A stretch of 64,000 nt of DNA from Streptomyces sp. CB02058 (GCF_001905505.1 NZ_LIPG01000003.1:620001-684000); one strand, 5' to 3'. Shown: positions 33,482-43,103, numbered from the stretch's first letter. Notes: generated from the letters alone by a model not told the origin. Made by a program: numbers and translations.

Positions 33482-34039
33482 TTGACCGTCACCGTGTCCT
33501 CGTACGCCGCCGTCCGACCGCCCGAGCCCTCAACGACCGCTCCCGTCCCCGGTATCGCACCGGACCGCTTCAAGCAGGCCTTCCGCAGATACCCGGCGGG
33601 TGTCGTCGTCGTCACCGCGGACGCCGGACGCGGCCCGGTGGGATTCACCGCCACCTCGCTCAGCTCCCTCTCCCTCGCCCCGCCGCTGGTCTCCTTCGGC
33701 ATCGGTACGTCCACCTCGTCCTGGCCCCACATCGAGCGGGCCTCCACGGCCGTCGTCAACTTCCTCGGCGTCGAACAGCAGCGGGTGGCCACCACCTTCG
33801 CCACCAGCGGTGTCGACCGCTTCGCCGCTCCGACCCGCTGGAGCAGGCTCGCCGGCGGGGAACCCGTGCTCGACGGGGTGGCCGGCTGGCTCCGGCTCAC
33901 CGTCCAGAGCATCGTCCCGGCCGGCGACCACCGCATCGTCATCGCCCGCGTCGAGGAGTCCTGGCTCGACGAGGGGCGCAGCCCCCTGCTCTTCCACGAC
34001 GGCAGTTACCACTCCATCCGCCCCGCGCCCGACCAGTGA
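33482..34039 (+). CDS. Flavin reductase (partner of the flavin monooxygenase)
   Basis: A 185-residue flavin-reductase-like split barrel. It has FRRYPAGVVVVTAD, GFTATSLSSLSLAPPLVSFGI and WSRLAGGEPVLDGVAGWLRL, the usual order for HpaC/SsuE-like and DszD-like FMN reductases. It would supply FMNH2 to the two-component monooxygenase encoded 3 kb downstream. The TTG at 33482 is chosen because GGGGAGAG lies at 33471-33478; an in-frame GTG at 33494 is the alternative. Followed 13 bp later by the transporter gene. Confidence 0.88.
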   Translation: MTVTVSSYAAVRPPEPSTTAPVPGIAPDRFKQAFRRYPAGVVVVTADAGRGPVGFTATSLSSLSLAPPLVSFGIGTSTSSWPHIERASTAVVNFLGVEQQRVATTFATSGVDRFAAPTRWSRLAGGEPVLDGVAGWLRLTVQSIVPAGDHRIVIARVEESWLDEGRSPLLFHDGSYHSIRPAPDQ

Positions 34040-34052
34040 TCAGGAATTCACC

Positions 34053-35117
34053 ATGACACGCCACGACAACAGGCGGGCCCTGGCCCGGAGGTCTTTCCTC
34101 GCTCTCGCGGGCGGCACCGTACTGAGCCTTGCCGCATGCTCGCCGCAGGTGAAATCCGTCGCCGGCGCGGAACCCGCGGGCGCCCTTCCGTCCGGAGCTC
34201 CGGCGGCCGGGACCGAGCTGAAGATCGCCGCTCGTTCCGCGCAGCTCCAGCTGAAGCCCGCAGGGCTTTCCGAGGAACTCGACTTCACCGTCACCGAATG
34301 GCCGAACCTTTCCGCGGGGCCCGATATCATTCAAGGTTTCCGCGCGAAGTCGATCGACCTGGCCACCAATGCCGGAATTCCGCCGATCCAGGCGCACGCC
34401 ATCGGCGTCCAGGCCAAAATCGTCGCCGTCCAGACACGCCGCCACCCGCTCTACACCTTCGCCACGGCCCCCGGCTCCTCCATCAGGAAGGCCGAGGACT
34501 TCCGGGGGAAGAAGATCGGTTTCTCCCAGGGCCAGGCACAGGGCGTCGTCGTCCTGCGCGCGCTCAAGGAGGCGGGACTGAAGAACTCCGACGTCGAGCT
34601 GGTCGCCCTGCCCAGCACGCAGTTCCTCACCGCCCTGCAGTCCGCGCAGGTCGATGTGGCGCCGCTGGGCGAGCCGACGCTCACCAAGTACCTCGACCAG
34701 TACGGCAAGGACGGCGCCCGGGGCGTGAAGACGGAGGTCGTCGACCTGCTGACGGTGCTCTGGGCGCCGAACGAGGTCCTCGACGACCCGGAGAAGGCCA
34801 AGGCGGTACGCGGCTTCATCCCGCTGTGGGCGCGCGGCCAGGTGTGGGCCTGGGAGAACCAGGACGAGTGGATCGACACGTACTACGTGAAGGACCAGGG
34901 CGTGTCGAAGGAGGACGGGCGCCGCATCGTCGACTCGCAGCACAAGCCGCAGTTCCCGGCCAGCTGGGACGAGGCCCTCGCCTGGGAGCAGGAGACCGCC
35001 GACCTGCTGGCCGAGGGCGGCTTCGTACCGAAGCAGAAGGCCTCCGAACTGTTCGACCGCCGATTCGAGAAGCTGGCGGCCGAGGCCGTGGCCGCCGAGT
35101 ACCGGGAGGGGTCATGA
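34053..35117 (+). CDS. ssuA: Aliphatic-sulfonate ABC transporter, binding lipoprotein
   Basis: A 354-residue lipoprotein. The N terminus has twin arginines (ALARRSFLALAGG) and a lipobox LAAC with Cys29, so it is a Tat-type lipoprotein anchored outside the membrane. The body is an NMT1/THI5-SsuA-type type-II binding protein (DIIQGFRAKSIDLATNAGIPP, EDFRGKKIGFSQGQAQG, LPSTQFLTALQSAQVD). Together with the downstream monooxygenase it points to sulfonates or related organosulfur compounds rather than nitrate or taurine specifically. Its stop overlaps the permease start (ATGA). Confidence 0.87.
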   Translation: MTRHDNRRALARRSFLALAGGTVLSLAACSPQVKSVAGAEPAGALPSGAPAAGTELKIAARSAQLQLKPAGLSEELDFTVTEWPNLSAGPDIIQGFRAKSIDLATNAGIPPIQAHAIGVQAKIVAVQTRRHPLYTFATAPGSSIRKAEDFRGKKIGFSQGQAQGVVVLRALKEAGLKNSDVELVALPSTQFLTALQSAQVDVAPLGEPTLTKYLDQYGKDGARGVKTEVVDLLTVLWAPNEVLDDPEKAKAVRGFIPLWARGQVWAWENQDEWIDTYYVKDQGVSKEDGRRIVDSQHKPQFPASWDEALAWEQETADLLAEGGFVPKQKASELFDRRFEKLAAEAVAAEYREGS

Positions 35118-35992
35118 CCGACCTGCTGGCGAAGGCGCGGACCACCCGCACCGAGACACGGGAGCAGGCCGGATCGCCGGCCGCCGGAGCGCCCCCGGCC
35201 GTCTCCAGGGGCACCCGGCGCAGGCTCGGCCCCGGCCGCGCGCTGCCGTTCGGGCGGCTGATCGGCCCGGTCCTGCTCGTGCTCGCGTGGTGGGCGGCCT
35301 CCGCGTCCGGCTACCTCGACCCGAGAATCCTGTCCTCGCCCGGCACGGTCCTCGCCACCGCGGGAGACCTCGTCAGCACCGGCCGCCTCCAGGACAACGT
35401 CCTGATCTCGCTCCAGCGCGCGGGACTCGGCCTGTTCTTCGGCGTCACGGCCGGTGTGATCCTGGCCGTCGCCGCGGGTCTGAGCCGCAGCGGGGAATAC
35501 CTCCTCGACGGGCCGCTCCAGATCAAGCGGGCCATCCCCTCCCTCGCCATGCTCCCGCTGCTGATCCTCTGGCTCGGCATCGGCGAGCAGATGAAGGTCA
35601 CCGTCATCGCGCTCGGCGTCGCGGTGAACATGTACATCAACACCTACGCCTCGCTGACCGGCATCGACAGCAGGTACGTCGAACTCGCCGAAGGCCTCGA
35701 CCTGAGCCGCGCGACGTTCATCCGCAAGGTCGTCGTCCCCGGCTCGCTGCCCGGCTTCTTCGTCGGACTCCGGCTCGGTGTCACCTCGTCCTGGCTCGGC
35801 CTGATCGTCGTCGAGCAGATCAACGCCACCAGCGGCATCGGCTACATGATGTTCCAGGCCCAGCAGTACGCCCAGTCCGACGTGATCATCGTGGGCCTGG
35901 TGGCCTACGGACTCTTCGGCTTCGCCTCGGACGCGGCGGTACGCGCAGTCGAAAGGAAGGTCCTGTCATGGCGACGCACCCTGGCGGGCTGA
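35114..35992 (+). CDS. ssuC: Sulfonate-type ABC transporter permease
   Basis: A 292-residue permease with about six membrane segments and the EAA loop (ELAEGLDLSRATFIRKVVVPGSLP, spanning roughly residues 193-216), where it meets the ATPase. The family signature SWLGLIVVEQINATSGIGYM is typical of SsuC/TauC. Its start overlaps the ssuA stop by 4 bp, and its 3' end overlaps the ATPase gene by 25 bp, so the three transporter genes form one translational unit. Confidence 0.9.
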   Translation: MTDLLAKARTTRTETREQAGSPAAGAPPAVSRGTRRRLGPGRALPFGRLIGPVLLVLAWWAASASGYLDPRILSSPGTVLATAGDLVSTGRLQDNVLISLQRAGLGLFFGVTAGVILAVAAGLSRSGEYLLDGPLQIKRAIPSLAMLPLLILWLGIGEQMKVTVIALGVAVNMYINTYASLTGIDSRYVELAEGLDLSRATFIRKVVVPGSLPGFFVGLRLGVTSSWLGLIVVEQINATSGIGYMMFQAQQYAQSDVIIVGLVAYGLFGFASDAAVRAVERKVLSWRRTLAG

Positions 35993-36714
35993 CGGAAGCC
36001 CCGCCCGCGATCCGCACCTCCCGGCTCGTCCGGAGGTTCGGCGACCGCGACGTACTCAAAGGGCTCGACCTGACCGTGGCGCAGGGGGAGTTCACCGCTC
36101 TCCTCGGGCGCAGCGGATCCGGCAAGTCCACCCTGCTCCGGGCGGTCGCCCGCCTCGACCACACCGTCGAGGGATCGGGCGAACTCTCCGTGCCCGACCG
36201 GGTGTCGCTCTCCTTCCAGGACTCCCGGCTGCTGCCCTGGCTGCGGGTCCTCGACAACGTCGTCCTCGGACTGCGAGGCCCCGGGGCACGCGAGCGGGGC
36301 CTGACCGCGCTCGCCGAGGTCGGCCTGGAGGGCCGCGACCGCTCCTGGCCCCACGAGCTGTCCGGCGGTGAGCAGCAGCGCGCCGCCCTGGCCCGGGCCC
36401 TCGTACGCGACCCCGAACTCCTCCTGGCCGACGAGCCGTTCGGCGCGCTGGACGCGCTGACCCGGATCAAGATGCACGACCTGCTGCGGGAGCTGTACGA
36501 ACGCCACCGCCCCGCGGTGCTCCTGGTCACCCATGACGTCGACGAGGCAGTGGAACTCGCCGACCGGGTCCTGGTCCTGGAGGACGGTGCCATCTCCGTC
36601 GACCTCAGGATCGATCTGCCCTCCCCGCGCTCGCGGCGCGAGCCGCGCTTCCAGGAGTACCGCGACACCCTGCTCGCCGCCCTCGGCGTGGCACAGCCCC
36701 AGCTCACGCACTGA
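35968..36714 (+). CDS. ssuB: Sulfonate-type ABC transporter ATPase
   Basis: A 248-residue ABC ATPase with Walker A GRSGSGKST, Q-loop (SLSFQDSRLLPW), signature LSGGEQQRAALARAL, Walker B LLLADEPFGALD and switch His (LLVTHDVDEA). It is of the NitT/TauT class, matching the binding protein and permease. AAGGAAGG at 35953-35960, inside the permease gene, precedes the ATG. The monooxygenase gene follows 31 bp downstream. Confidence 0.92.
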   Translation: MATHPGGLTEAPPAIRTSRLVRRFGDRDVLKGLDLTVAQGEFTALLGRSGSGKSTLLRAVARLDHTVEGSGELSVPDRVSLSFQDSRLLPWLRVLDNVVLGLRGPGARERGLTALAEVGLEGRDRSWPHELSGGEQQRAALARALVRDPELLLADEPFGALDALTRIKMHDLLRELYERHRPAVLLVTHDVDEAVELADRVLVLEDGAISVDLRIDLPSPRSRREPRFQEYRDTLLAALGVAQPQLTH

Positions 36715-36745
36715 TCTTCCGAGATCCTCCGAGGAGAAGACACCC

Positions 36746-38143
36746 ATGCCGCGCAAGCAGCTCCATCTGAACGCCTTCCTGATGTCCACCGGCCACCACG
36801 AGGCGTCCTGGCGGCTCCCCGAGAGCCACGCCGAGGCCAACTCCGACCTGGAGCACTACAAGAACCTGGCCCGCATCGCCGAACGAGGGCTCCTGGACTC
36901 GCTGTTCCTCGCCGACGGGCCCGTCCTCATGGGCGACCCGGGCAGGCGCCCCGCCGCCAAGCTGGAACCCACCGTGCTGCTCACCGCGCTCGCCGGGGTC
37001 ACCCGGCACATCGGCCTGATCGCCACCGCCTCCACCAGCTACAACGAGCCGTACAACCTGGCCCGCCGCTTCGCCTCCCTGGACCACGTCTCCGGCGGCC
37101 GGGCCGGCTGGAACATCGTCACCACCGCGGGCGCCGACGCGGCCCGCAACTTCGGCCTGGACGACACACCCCTGCACCGCGACCGCTACCGGCGCGCCGC
37201 GGAGTTCGTCGAGGTGTCCACGAAGCTCTGGGACAGCTGGGCGGACGACGCGGTCGTGGCCGACAAGGAGACCGGGGTCCACGCGCTGGCCGACCGGGTC
37301 CGCGGCATCGGCCACACCGGCGAGTTCTTCCGGGTCGACGGCCCGCTGAACGTCGAACGTCCGCCGCAGGGCTACCCGTTGCTCGTCCAGGCCGGCTCCA
37401 GCGAGGACGGCAAGGACTTCGCCGCCCGCTACGCCGAGGCGGTGTTCACCGCCCAGCAGACCCTGGAGGAGGGCATCGCCTTCTACAAGGACGTCAAACA
37501 GCGCGCCGAGAACCTGGGCCGCAACCCCGACGGCATCAAGATCCTGCCCGGCATCGTCCCCGTCATCGGCGACACCGAGGCCGAGGCCCTCGCTCTGGAC
37601 GCGGAACTCGACCGGCTCATCGTCCCCGAGTACGCCAAGCGCCAGCTCGCCAGGACGCTGAAGCTGGACCCCTCCGAGCTGCACCTCGACCAGGAGCTTC
37701 CCGCCGACCTGCCCGACGAGGACGAGATCGAGGGGGCCAAGAGCCGCTACACCCTGGTCGTCGAGCTCGCCAGACGCGAGAAGCTGACGGTGCGCCGGCT
37801 CATCGGCAGGCTCGGCGGAGGGCGCGGACACCGCACCTTCGCCGGGACGGCCGAGCAGGTCGCCGACACCATCGAGCACTGGTACGAGAGCGGGGCGGCC
37901 GACGGCTTCAACATCATGCCCGCCGTGCTCCCCTCCGGACTGGAGGTCTTCGTCGACCGGGTCGTCCCGATCCTCCAGGAGCGCGGCCTGTTCCGCACCG
38001 GATACACCGGGGCCACCCTGCGCGAGCACTACGGGCTGCCGCGGCCGGCCAACCGGCTGTTCGACACCGTCGACACCCGCGCGGGCCACACCGGCATCGG
38101 CCTCGCCACCAGCGACGCACTCGTCAGGGAGAACGCAGGATGA
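36746..38143 (+). CDS. NtaA/SnaA/DszA-type FMNH2-dependent monooxygenase
   Basis: A 465-residue luciferase-like monooxygenase of the nitrilotriacetate / pristinamycin synthase / dibenzothiophene-sulfone family. Landmarks: LHLNAFLMSTGHHEASWR, ERGLLDSLFLADGP, IATASTSYNEPYNLARRFAS, DHVSGGRAGWNIVT, and PLLVQAGSSEDGKDFAARYAE. It is a two-component enzyme needing FMNH2 from the upstream reductase. In this context it most likely cleaves a C-S bond in an imported sulfonate or sulfone, releasing sulfite. The family also attacks C-N bonds, so the substrate is not fixed. GAGGAG at 36731-36736; 4-bp overlap with the next gene. Confidence 0.88.
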   Translation: MPRKQLHLNAFLMSTGHHEASWRLPESHAEANSDLEHYKNLARIAERGLLDSLFLADGPVLMGDPGRRPAAKLEPTVLLTALAGVTRHIGLIATASTSYNEPYNLARRFASLDHVSGGRAGWNIVTTAGADAARNFGLDDTPLHRDRYRRAAEFVEVSTKLWDSWADDAVVADKETGVHALADRVRGIGHTGEFFRVDGPLNVERPPQGYPLLVQAGSSEDGKDFAARYAEAVFTAQQTLEEGIAFYKDVKQRAENLGRNPDGIKILPGIVPVIGDTEAEALALDAELDRLIVPEYAKRQLARTLKLDPSELHLDQELPADLPDEDEIEGAKSRYTLVVELARREKLTVRRLIGRLGGGRGHRTFAGTAEQVADTIEHWYESGAADGFNIMPAVLPSGLEVFVDRVVPILQERGLFRTGYTGATLREHYGLPRPANRLFDTVDTRAGHTGIGLATSDALVRENAG

Positions 38144-39177
38144 CGGAGTACCGCACCCTCGGGCGCACCGGCGTGAAGGTCAGCCCGCTGGCCCTCGGCA
38201 CCATGATGTTCGGCCCCCGCGGCAACCCCGACCACGAGGACGGCGTGCGGATCATCCACCACGCGCTGGACTCGGGCATCAACTTCGTCGACACCGCCGA
38301 CGTCTACTCGGCGGGCGAGTCGGAGACCATCGTCGGCAAGGCCCTCGCCGGGGGACGCCGCGACCATGTCGTGCTGGCCACCAAGTTCCACGGCAGCCTC
38401 GGCGACGACCCCAACGAGCGGGGCAACAGCCGGCGCTGGATCGTCCGGGAGGTCGAGAACAGCCTCACCAGGCTCGGCACCGACTGGATCGACCTCTACC
38501 AGGTGCACCGCCCCGAGCCGGACACCGACTTCGACGAGACCCTCGGTGCCCTCTCCGACCTCGTCCACCAGGGCAAGATCCGCTACATCGGCACTTCCAC
38601 CTTCGAGCCGTCCGCGATCGTCGAGGGCCAGTGGCTCGCCGAGCGCAGGGGCCGCGAACGCGTGGTCACCGAGCAGCCCCCGTACTCCCTGCTGGCGCGC
38701 GGCATCGAGCGCGAGGTCCTGCCGGTCGCGCAGCGCCACGGACTCGGCGTGCTGTCCTGGAGCCCGCTGGCCGGCGGCTGGCTCTCCGGCCGCTACCGCA
38801 CCGGCGCCGAGCAGCCCGCCTCCAGCCGCACTGCCCGCCAGGCCGCCCGCTTCGACATCGCCGCACCCGAGAACGCCGCCAAGCTGGCCGCCGCCGACGC
38901 CCTGGCCGGGCTCGCCGATGAGGCCGGACTCACCCTCGTACAGCTGGCCCTGGCCTTCGTGCTCGAACACCCGGCCGTCACATCGGCGATCATCGGACCG
39001 CGCACCTTCGAACAGCTGGACGGTCAGCTGGGCGCGGACAAGGTACGGCTGAGCCAGGACGTCCTCGACCGGATCGACGAGATCGTCCCGCCCGGCACGA
39101 ACCTCTCGGCGCGCGACACGGGCTACACCCCGCCCGCGCTCACCGACCCCGCACTGCGCCGCCGTTCCGCGGGGTGA
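38140..39177 (+). CDS. Aldo/keto reductase
   Basis: A 345-residue TIM-barrel oxidoreductase: LALGTMMFGPRG, GINFVDTADVYSAGESE (catalytic Asp and Tyr), LATKFHG (Lys), DLYQVHRPEPDTD (His), and NADPH-site region AIIGPRTFEQLDGQL. Its ATGA start overlaps the monooxygenase stop, so it is part of the sulfur operon. It may reduce the aldehyde left after oxygenative desulfonation. Last gene of the operon; the convergent VOC gene ends 4 bp away. Confidence 0.92.
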   Translation: MTEYRTLGRTGVKVSPLALGTMMFGPRGNPDHEDGVRIIHHALDSGINFVDTADVYSAGESETIVGKALAGGRRDHVVLATKFHGSLGDDPNERGNSRRWIVREVENSLTRLGTDWIDLYQVHRPEPDTDFDETLGALSDLVHQGKIRYIGTSTFEPSAIVEGQWLAERRGRERVVTEQPPYSLLARGIEREVLPVAQRHGLGVLSWSPLAGGWLSGRYRTGAEQPASSRTARQAARFDIAAPENAAKLAAADALAGLADEAGLTLVQLALAFVLEHPAVTSAIIGPRTFEQLDGQLGADKVRLSQDVLDRIDEIVPPGTNLSARDTGYTPPALTDPALRRRSAG

Positions 39178-39181
39178 GCCC

Positions 39182-39583
39182 CTACGGCGTCTCCTGGCGG
39201 GCCGGGTACACGGCCAGCGAGAAGGAGTGGCCCGACGGGTCGGTGTAGACACGGACGTCACGCGGACCGCTGTTGCTGTCCCCCGTGTCCACGGGCCGGG
39301 CGCCGAGGCCTATCGCCTCGAGCTCGGCCTCGTCCATGTCCCCCGGGTCCACCAGGATGCGCAGATGCGCCTGGTAGGAGTCCTCGGGGCGGGGCCAGCT
39401 CGGCGGCGCGTAACCGTGGTCGCGTCGCACGGCCAGGTGCACACCGGCGTTGCCGACGACCTCGACGAAGTCGGGATCGCTCCCGATCCGCGTCTGTGCG
39501 CCGAGCAGGTTCGCGTAGAAGTCCGCCAGTTCCAGCGGTTCGGCGCAGTCCAGGACCAGAACGCTCGTTTTCCCGACAGTCAT
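39182..39583 (-). CDS. VOC-superfamily (glyoxalase/dioxygenase fold) protein
   Basis: A 133-residue vicinal-oxygen-chelate protein: VLVLDCAEPLELADFYANLLGA at the start, GVHLAVRRDHGYAPPSWPRP in the middle, and VRVYTDPSGHSFSLAVYP at the end. The metal-binding positions of true dioxygenases are only partly present, as in many resistance or unknown VOC proteins. ATG 39583 gives the canonical N terminus; an in-frame extension to 39643 is rejected. It is divergent from the MFS transporter gene. Confidence 0.85.
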   Translation of the reverse strand: MTVGKTSVLVLDCAEPLELADFYANLLGAQTRIGSDPDFVEVVGNAGVHLAVRRDHGYAPPSWPRPEDSYQAHLRILVDPGDMDEAELEAIGLGARPVDTGDSNSGPRDVRVYTDPSGHSFSLAVYPARQETP

Positions 39584-39691
39584 GTTCCGCCGGTACCCCC
39601 GATGGGCACCGGCACGCCTGGCCGCAGGACGCTCCGGCCGCACGGCGCGCCCGGAGCGGGGTCGGGGCGGACGCGAACTAGGGTGCGGGGC

Positions 39692-41188
39692 ATGTCAGAG
39701 AGCACGGAACACCGGGACACGGGCAAGCCCGGAACCGGTCCCTCCGACCCCCGTCGCTGGCGTGCCCTCGCGGTCTGCCTGGTGGCGGGCTTCATGACCC
39801 TGCTGGACGTGTCCATCGTCAATGTGGCGCTGCCGTCCATCAAGGAGGGCCTCGACACCCCGGAGTCCGACCTCCAGTGGGTGCTGTCCGGCTACGCACT
39901 CGCCTTCGGGCTCGTCCTGATCCCCGGCGGACGGCTCGGCGACGCCCGGGGCAGGCGCGCGGTGTTCATGGCGGGGCTGACCCTCTTCACCCTCGCCTCG
40001 GCCGCCTGCGGGGCCGCGCAGTCCAGCCTCTGGCTGGTCATCGCCCGGCTGCTCCAGGGAGCGGCGGGCGGGCTGCTCTCGCCGCAGATCTCCGCGCTGA
40101 TCCAGCAGATGTTCTCCGGACGCGAGAGGGGCCGCGCCTTCGGCATGTTCGGCACGGTGGTCGGCATCTCCACCGCCGTGGGACCGCTGCTCGGCGGCCT
40201 GCTGATCCAGGGGGCCGGGGAGCAGGAGGGCTGGCGCTGGGTGTTCTACGTCAACCTCCCGATCGGGGCGCTCTGCCTCGTGCTGGCCCACAGACTGCTC
40301 CCCGACACCCCGTCGGCGGGCCGGGTGCGCCCGCGCGACCTGGACCCCTTCGGCGTCCTGCTCCTCGGGGCGGGGGTGCTGGCCCTGCTGCTGCCCTTCG
40401 TCCAGGCCCAGCAGTGGCAGGGCGACGGCAAGTGGCTGCTCGTGCCGGTGGCCCTGGTGCTGCTGGGCGCGTTCGTCGCCTGGGACTCCCGCTGCGCGGC
40501 CCGCGGTGTCCAGCCGGTGCTGAATCTGGCGCTCTTCCGGCTACGGGCCTTCTGGCTCGGCTGTCTGATGATCCTGCTGTACTTCGCGGGCTTCACCTCG
40601 ATCTTCTTCATCACCACGCTCTATCTGCAGTCCGGGCTGGACTACAGCGCCCTGGAGGCGGGGCTCGCGATCACCCCGTTCGCGCTGGGCGCCGGAGCGT
40701 CGGCCAGCATCGGCGGGCGGCTGGTCGGCCGCTTCGGGCGGCCCCTCATCGTCGTGGGCCTGACCATGGTGGCCGTCGGGCTCGGGCTGACCGCGCTCGC
40801 CGCCCACCTGGTGCCGGGCAGGGGCGCCGGGCTCGCGATGGCCGCGCCGCTGCTGCTGGCGGGGCTGGGCAGCGGACTGGTCATCGCGCCCAACCAGACC
40901 CTCACCCTCTCCGAGGTGCCGGTCCACAACGCGGGCAGCGCGGGCGGCACCCTCCAGACCAGCCAGCGCGTCGGCTCGGCCATCGGGATCGCCGCCGTCG
41001 GCTCCGTCTTCTTCGCCAAGCTGGGCTCCGGCGACTGGGCGGCGGCCCTGGACCACGGGCTCGTCGTCTCGATCGCGTTCGTCCTCGCGGCTCTGATCGT
41101 GGCGCTGGCCGATGTCGGGGCGGGCCGACGGGGAAGAAGACGTCTCGAGACCTCCCGATCCACCGAGGAAACGAGGAGCACCCGATGA
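39692..41188 (+). CDS. MFS multidrug efflux transporter (DHA2, 14 membrane segments)
   Basis: A 498-residue transporter with the EmrB/QacA motif C region and motif A (GRLGDARGRRAVFMAG). Other landmarks are MTLLDVSIVNVALPSI, LSGYALAFGLVLIPGG, GTVVGISTAVGPLLGGLL and WRWVFYVNLPIGAL. It probably exports a toxic organic compound by proton antiport. Its stop overlaps the ATG of the glutathionyl-hydroquinone reductase-like gene, so the pair forms a detoxification operon. Substrate unknown. Confidence 0.92.
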   Translation: MSESTEHRDTGKPGTGPSDPRRWRALAVCLVAGFMTLLDVSIVNVALPSIKEGLDTPESDLQWVLSGYALAFGLVLIPGGRLGDARGRRAVFMAGLTLFTLASAACGAAQSSLWLVIARLLQGAAGGLLSPQISALIQQMFSGRERGRAFGMFGTVVGISTAVGPLLGGLLIQGAGEQEGWRWVFYVNLPIGALCLVLAHRLLPDTPSAGRVRPRDLDPFGVLLLGAGVLALLLPFVQAQQWQGDGKWLLVPVALVLLGAFVAWDSRCAARGVQPVLNLALFRLRAFWLGCLMILLYFAGFTSIFFITTLYLQSGLDYSALEAGLAITPFALGAGASASIGGRLVGRFGRPLIVVGLTMVAVGLGLTALAAHLVPGRGAGLAMAAPLLLAGLGSGLVIAPNQTLTLSEVPVHNAGSAGGTLQTSQRVGSAIGIAAVGSVFFAKLGSGDWAAALDHGLVVSIAFVLAALIVALADVGAGRRGRRRLETSRSTEETRSTR

Positions 41189-42216
41189 ACGACACCGAGG
41201 ACCGGGGGCCGAACGGGAACACCTCGTACGGCCACAAGCCCTTCAAGCGCTCCCGCAGCCACTTCGCCGACCGCATCACCGCCGACGGCCGTGACGGCTG
41301 GCCCGTCGAGGCGGGGCGCTACCGGCTGGTCGTCAGCCGCGCCTGCCCCTGGGCGAGCCGCGCCCTGGTGTCACGGAGACTGCTCGGGCTGGAGAGCGCC
41401 CTCTCGCTGGCGGTCGCCGATCCGATCCAGGACGACCGCAGCTGGCGGTTCACCCTCGACCAAGGCGGCAAGGACCCGGTGCTCGGCATCGGTTTCCTGA
41501 GCGAGGCGTACGACGCCCGGGAGCACGGCTACCCGGGCGGGGTCAGCGTGCCCGCCATCGTCGACGTACCGACGCGTGCCCTGGTCACCAACGACTACCA
41601 GCGGATCACCCTGGACCTGGCCACCGAGTGGACCGAACTGCACCGCCCCGGCGCCCCGGACCTCTACCCCGAGCGACTGCGCGACGAGATCGACGAGGTG
41701 ATGGACGGCATCTACCGGGACGTCAACAACGGCGTCTACCGCGCCGGATTCGCCTCGGAACAGGGCGAGTACGAGGCGGCCTACGTCGACGTGTTCCGCC
41801 GCCTGGACCTGGTCTCCGAACGCCTCGCCCGGCAGCGCTACCTCGTCGGGGACACGATCACCGAGGCGGACATCCGGCTGTTCACCACGCTGGTGCGCTT
41901 CGACGCCGTCTACCACGGGCACTTCAAGTGCAACCGCTCGAAGCTCGCCGAGGACCCGGTCCTGTGGGCGTACGTCCGCGACCTCTACCAGACCCCCGGC
42001 TTCGGCGACACCGTCGACTTCGACCACATCAAGCGGCACTACCACCAGGTGCACACCGGCATCAATCCGACCGGCATCGTGCCCCTCGGCCCCGACCTGT
42101 CCGGCTGGCGGACCCCGCACCACCGCGAGCAGCTGGGCGGCAGGCCCTTCGGCGACGGCACCCCGCCCGGACCGGTGCCGCCGGGCGAGGAGGTCCCCGC
42201 CGGCGGGCGGCCCTGA
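41185..42216 (+). CDS. Glutathionyl-hydroquinone reductase / S-transferase family (ECM4-YqjG type)
   Basis: A 343-residue omega-class-like transferase. The active-site motif is RACPWASRAL with Cys54. The C-terminal helical domain shows YLVGDTITEADIRLFTTLVRFD and FKCNRSKLAEDPVLWAYVRD. In proteobacteria these enzymes reduce glutathionyl-hydroquinones; actinomycetes use mycothiol, so the actual thiol partner is probably mycothiol. Coupled by a 4-bp overlap to the efflux gene. The C terminus has a Pro/Gly-rich tail. Confidence 0.9.
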   Translation: MNDTEDRGPNGNTSYGHKPFKRSRSHFADRITADGRDGWPVEAGRYRLVVSRACPWASRALVSRRLLGLESALSLAVADPIQDDRSWRFTLDQGGKDPVLGIGFLSEAYDAREHGYPGGVSVPAIVDVPTRALVTNDYQRITLDLATEWTELHRPGAPDLYPERLRDEIDEVMDGIYRDVNNGVYRAGFASEQGEYEAAYVDVFRRLDLVSERLARQRYLVGDTITEADIRLFTTLVRFDAVYHGHFKCNRSKLAEDPVLWAYVRDLYQTPGFGDTVDFDHIKRHYHQVHTGINPTGIVPLGPDLSGWRTPHHREQLGGRPFGDGTPPGPVPPGEEVPAGGRP

Positions 42217-42221
42217 CCGGC

Positions 42222-43103
42222 TCACTCCACCCGGGGCGGCGGGCCCGCGTTCGCCGCCGCCAGAGGGGAACGCGCCAGCACCACGCAGCCCACGGCGATC
42301 AGCGCGAGCCCGGCCAGCTGCGGCAGCAGCCACCACCCCGTCCGCAGCACCTCGCCGAACAGCGTCACCCCGTACAGCACGCTGATCAGGGCGTCCCCGA
42401 GCGTCAGCATCGGCTGTACGGCGACGAGGCTGCCGGCCTGGAGCGCGTTCTGGAGGAGGAACAGCGCGCCGACACCGGCCGCCGCCGTGGCGTACAGCTG
42501 CCACGCCGTCAGCAGGCCCACCGCGCCGTCGCTGTCCAGCCGTGCCATCGCGTCCTTCATCAGCGCGGCGGTCAGCGCGTAACCGCAGGCCGCGGCCAGC
42601 CCCAGCAGCGCCGCCCGGGTGTCGCCGCGGATGCCGAGGGCCGCCGTGATCAGCACGGCCTCGAAGATCCCGGTCGCGATCAGCGCCGGGACCCAGGCCG
42701 CGCCCTGCACCTCGTCGCTGCCGCCGACCGGTGCCGCCGCGGCCATCGCGAGGGCCAGGCCCACCGTCACGGCGGCCACCCCCGCCCAGACCGGGCGCGG
42801 AATCCGGACCCGCATGACGTACCCGGCGACGATCAGGGTCGCGGGCAGCTCGATCACGAAGATCGGCTGGACCACCGCGATGGGGCCGGTGGCCAGCGCC
42901 ACCGCCTGGCAGACGGCGGCGACGATCACGAGCCCGATACCGGCGAGCCACACCTTCTGACGCAGCAGATGCCCGACCAGCGACAGACGCATCGCCTCGC
43001 TGTCGGGGACGTCGAGGGCGGCGCGGCGCTGCAGGACGGAGGCTGAGCCGTTGCTGAGCGCGGTCAGGACGGCGAACAGGACGCTGATCACCCGCCCCAT
43101 CAT
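42222..43103 (-). CDS. DMT-superfamily (EamA-like) transporter
   Basis: A 293-residue protein with nine to ten hydrophobic segments in two inverted halves, starting VISVLFAVLTALSNGSASVLQRRAA and including GPIAVVQPIFVIELPATLI and VAVQPMLTLGDALISVLYG. This is the DMT drug/metabolite exporter pattern. Start at tandem ATGs 43103/43100 behind GGGGGG. It is divergent from the winged-helix gene by 94 bp and convergent with the hydroquinone reductase gene. Substrate unknown. Confidence 0.85.
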   Translation of the reverse strand: MMGRVISVLFAVLTALSNGSASVLQRRAALDVPDSEAMRLSLVGHLLRQKVWLAGIGLVIVAAVCQAVALATGPIAVVQPIFVIELPATLIVAGYVMRVRIPRPVWAGVAAVTVGLALAMAAAAPVGGSDEVQGAAWVPALIATGIFEAVLITAALGIRGDTRAALLGLAAACGYALTAALMKDAMARLDSDGAVGLLTAWQLYATAAAGVGALFLLQNALQAGSLVAVQPMLTLGDALISVLYGVTLFGEVLRTGWWLLPQLAGLALIAVGCVVLARSPLAAANAGPPPRVE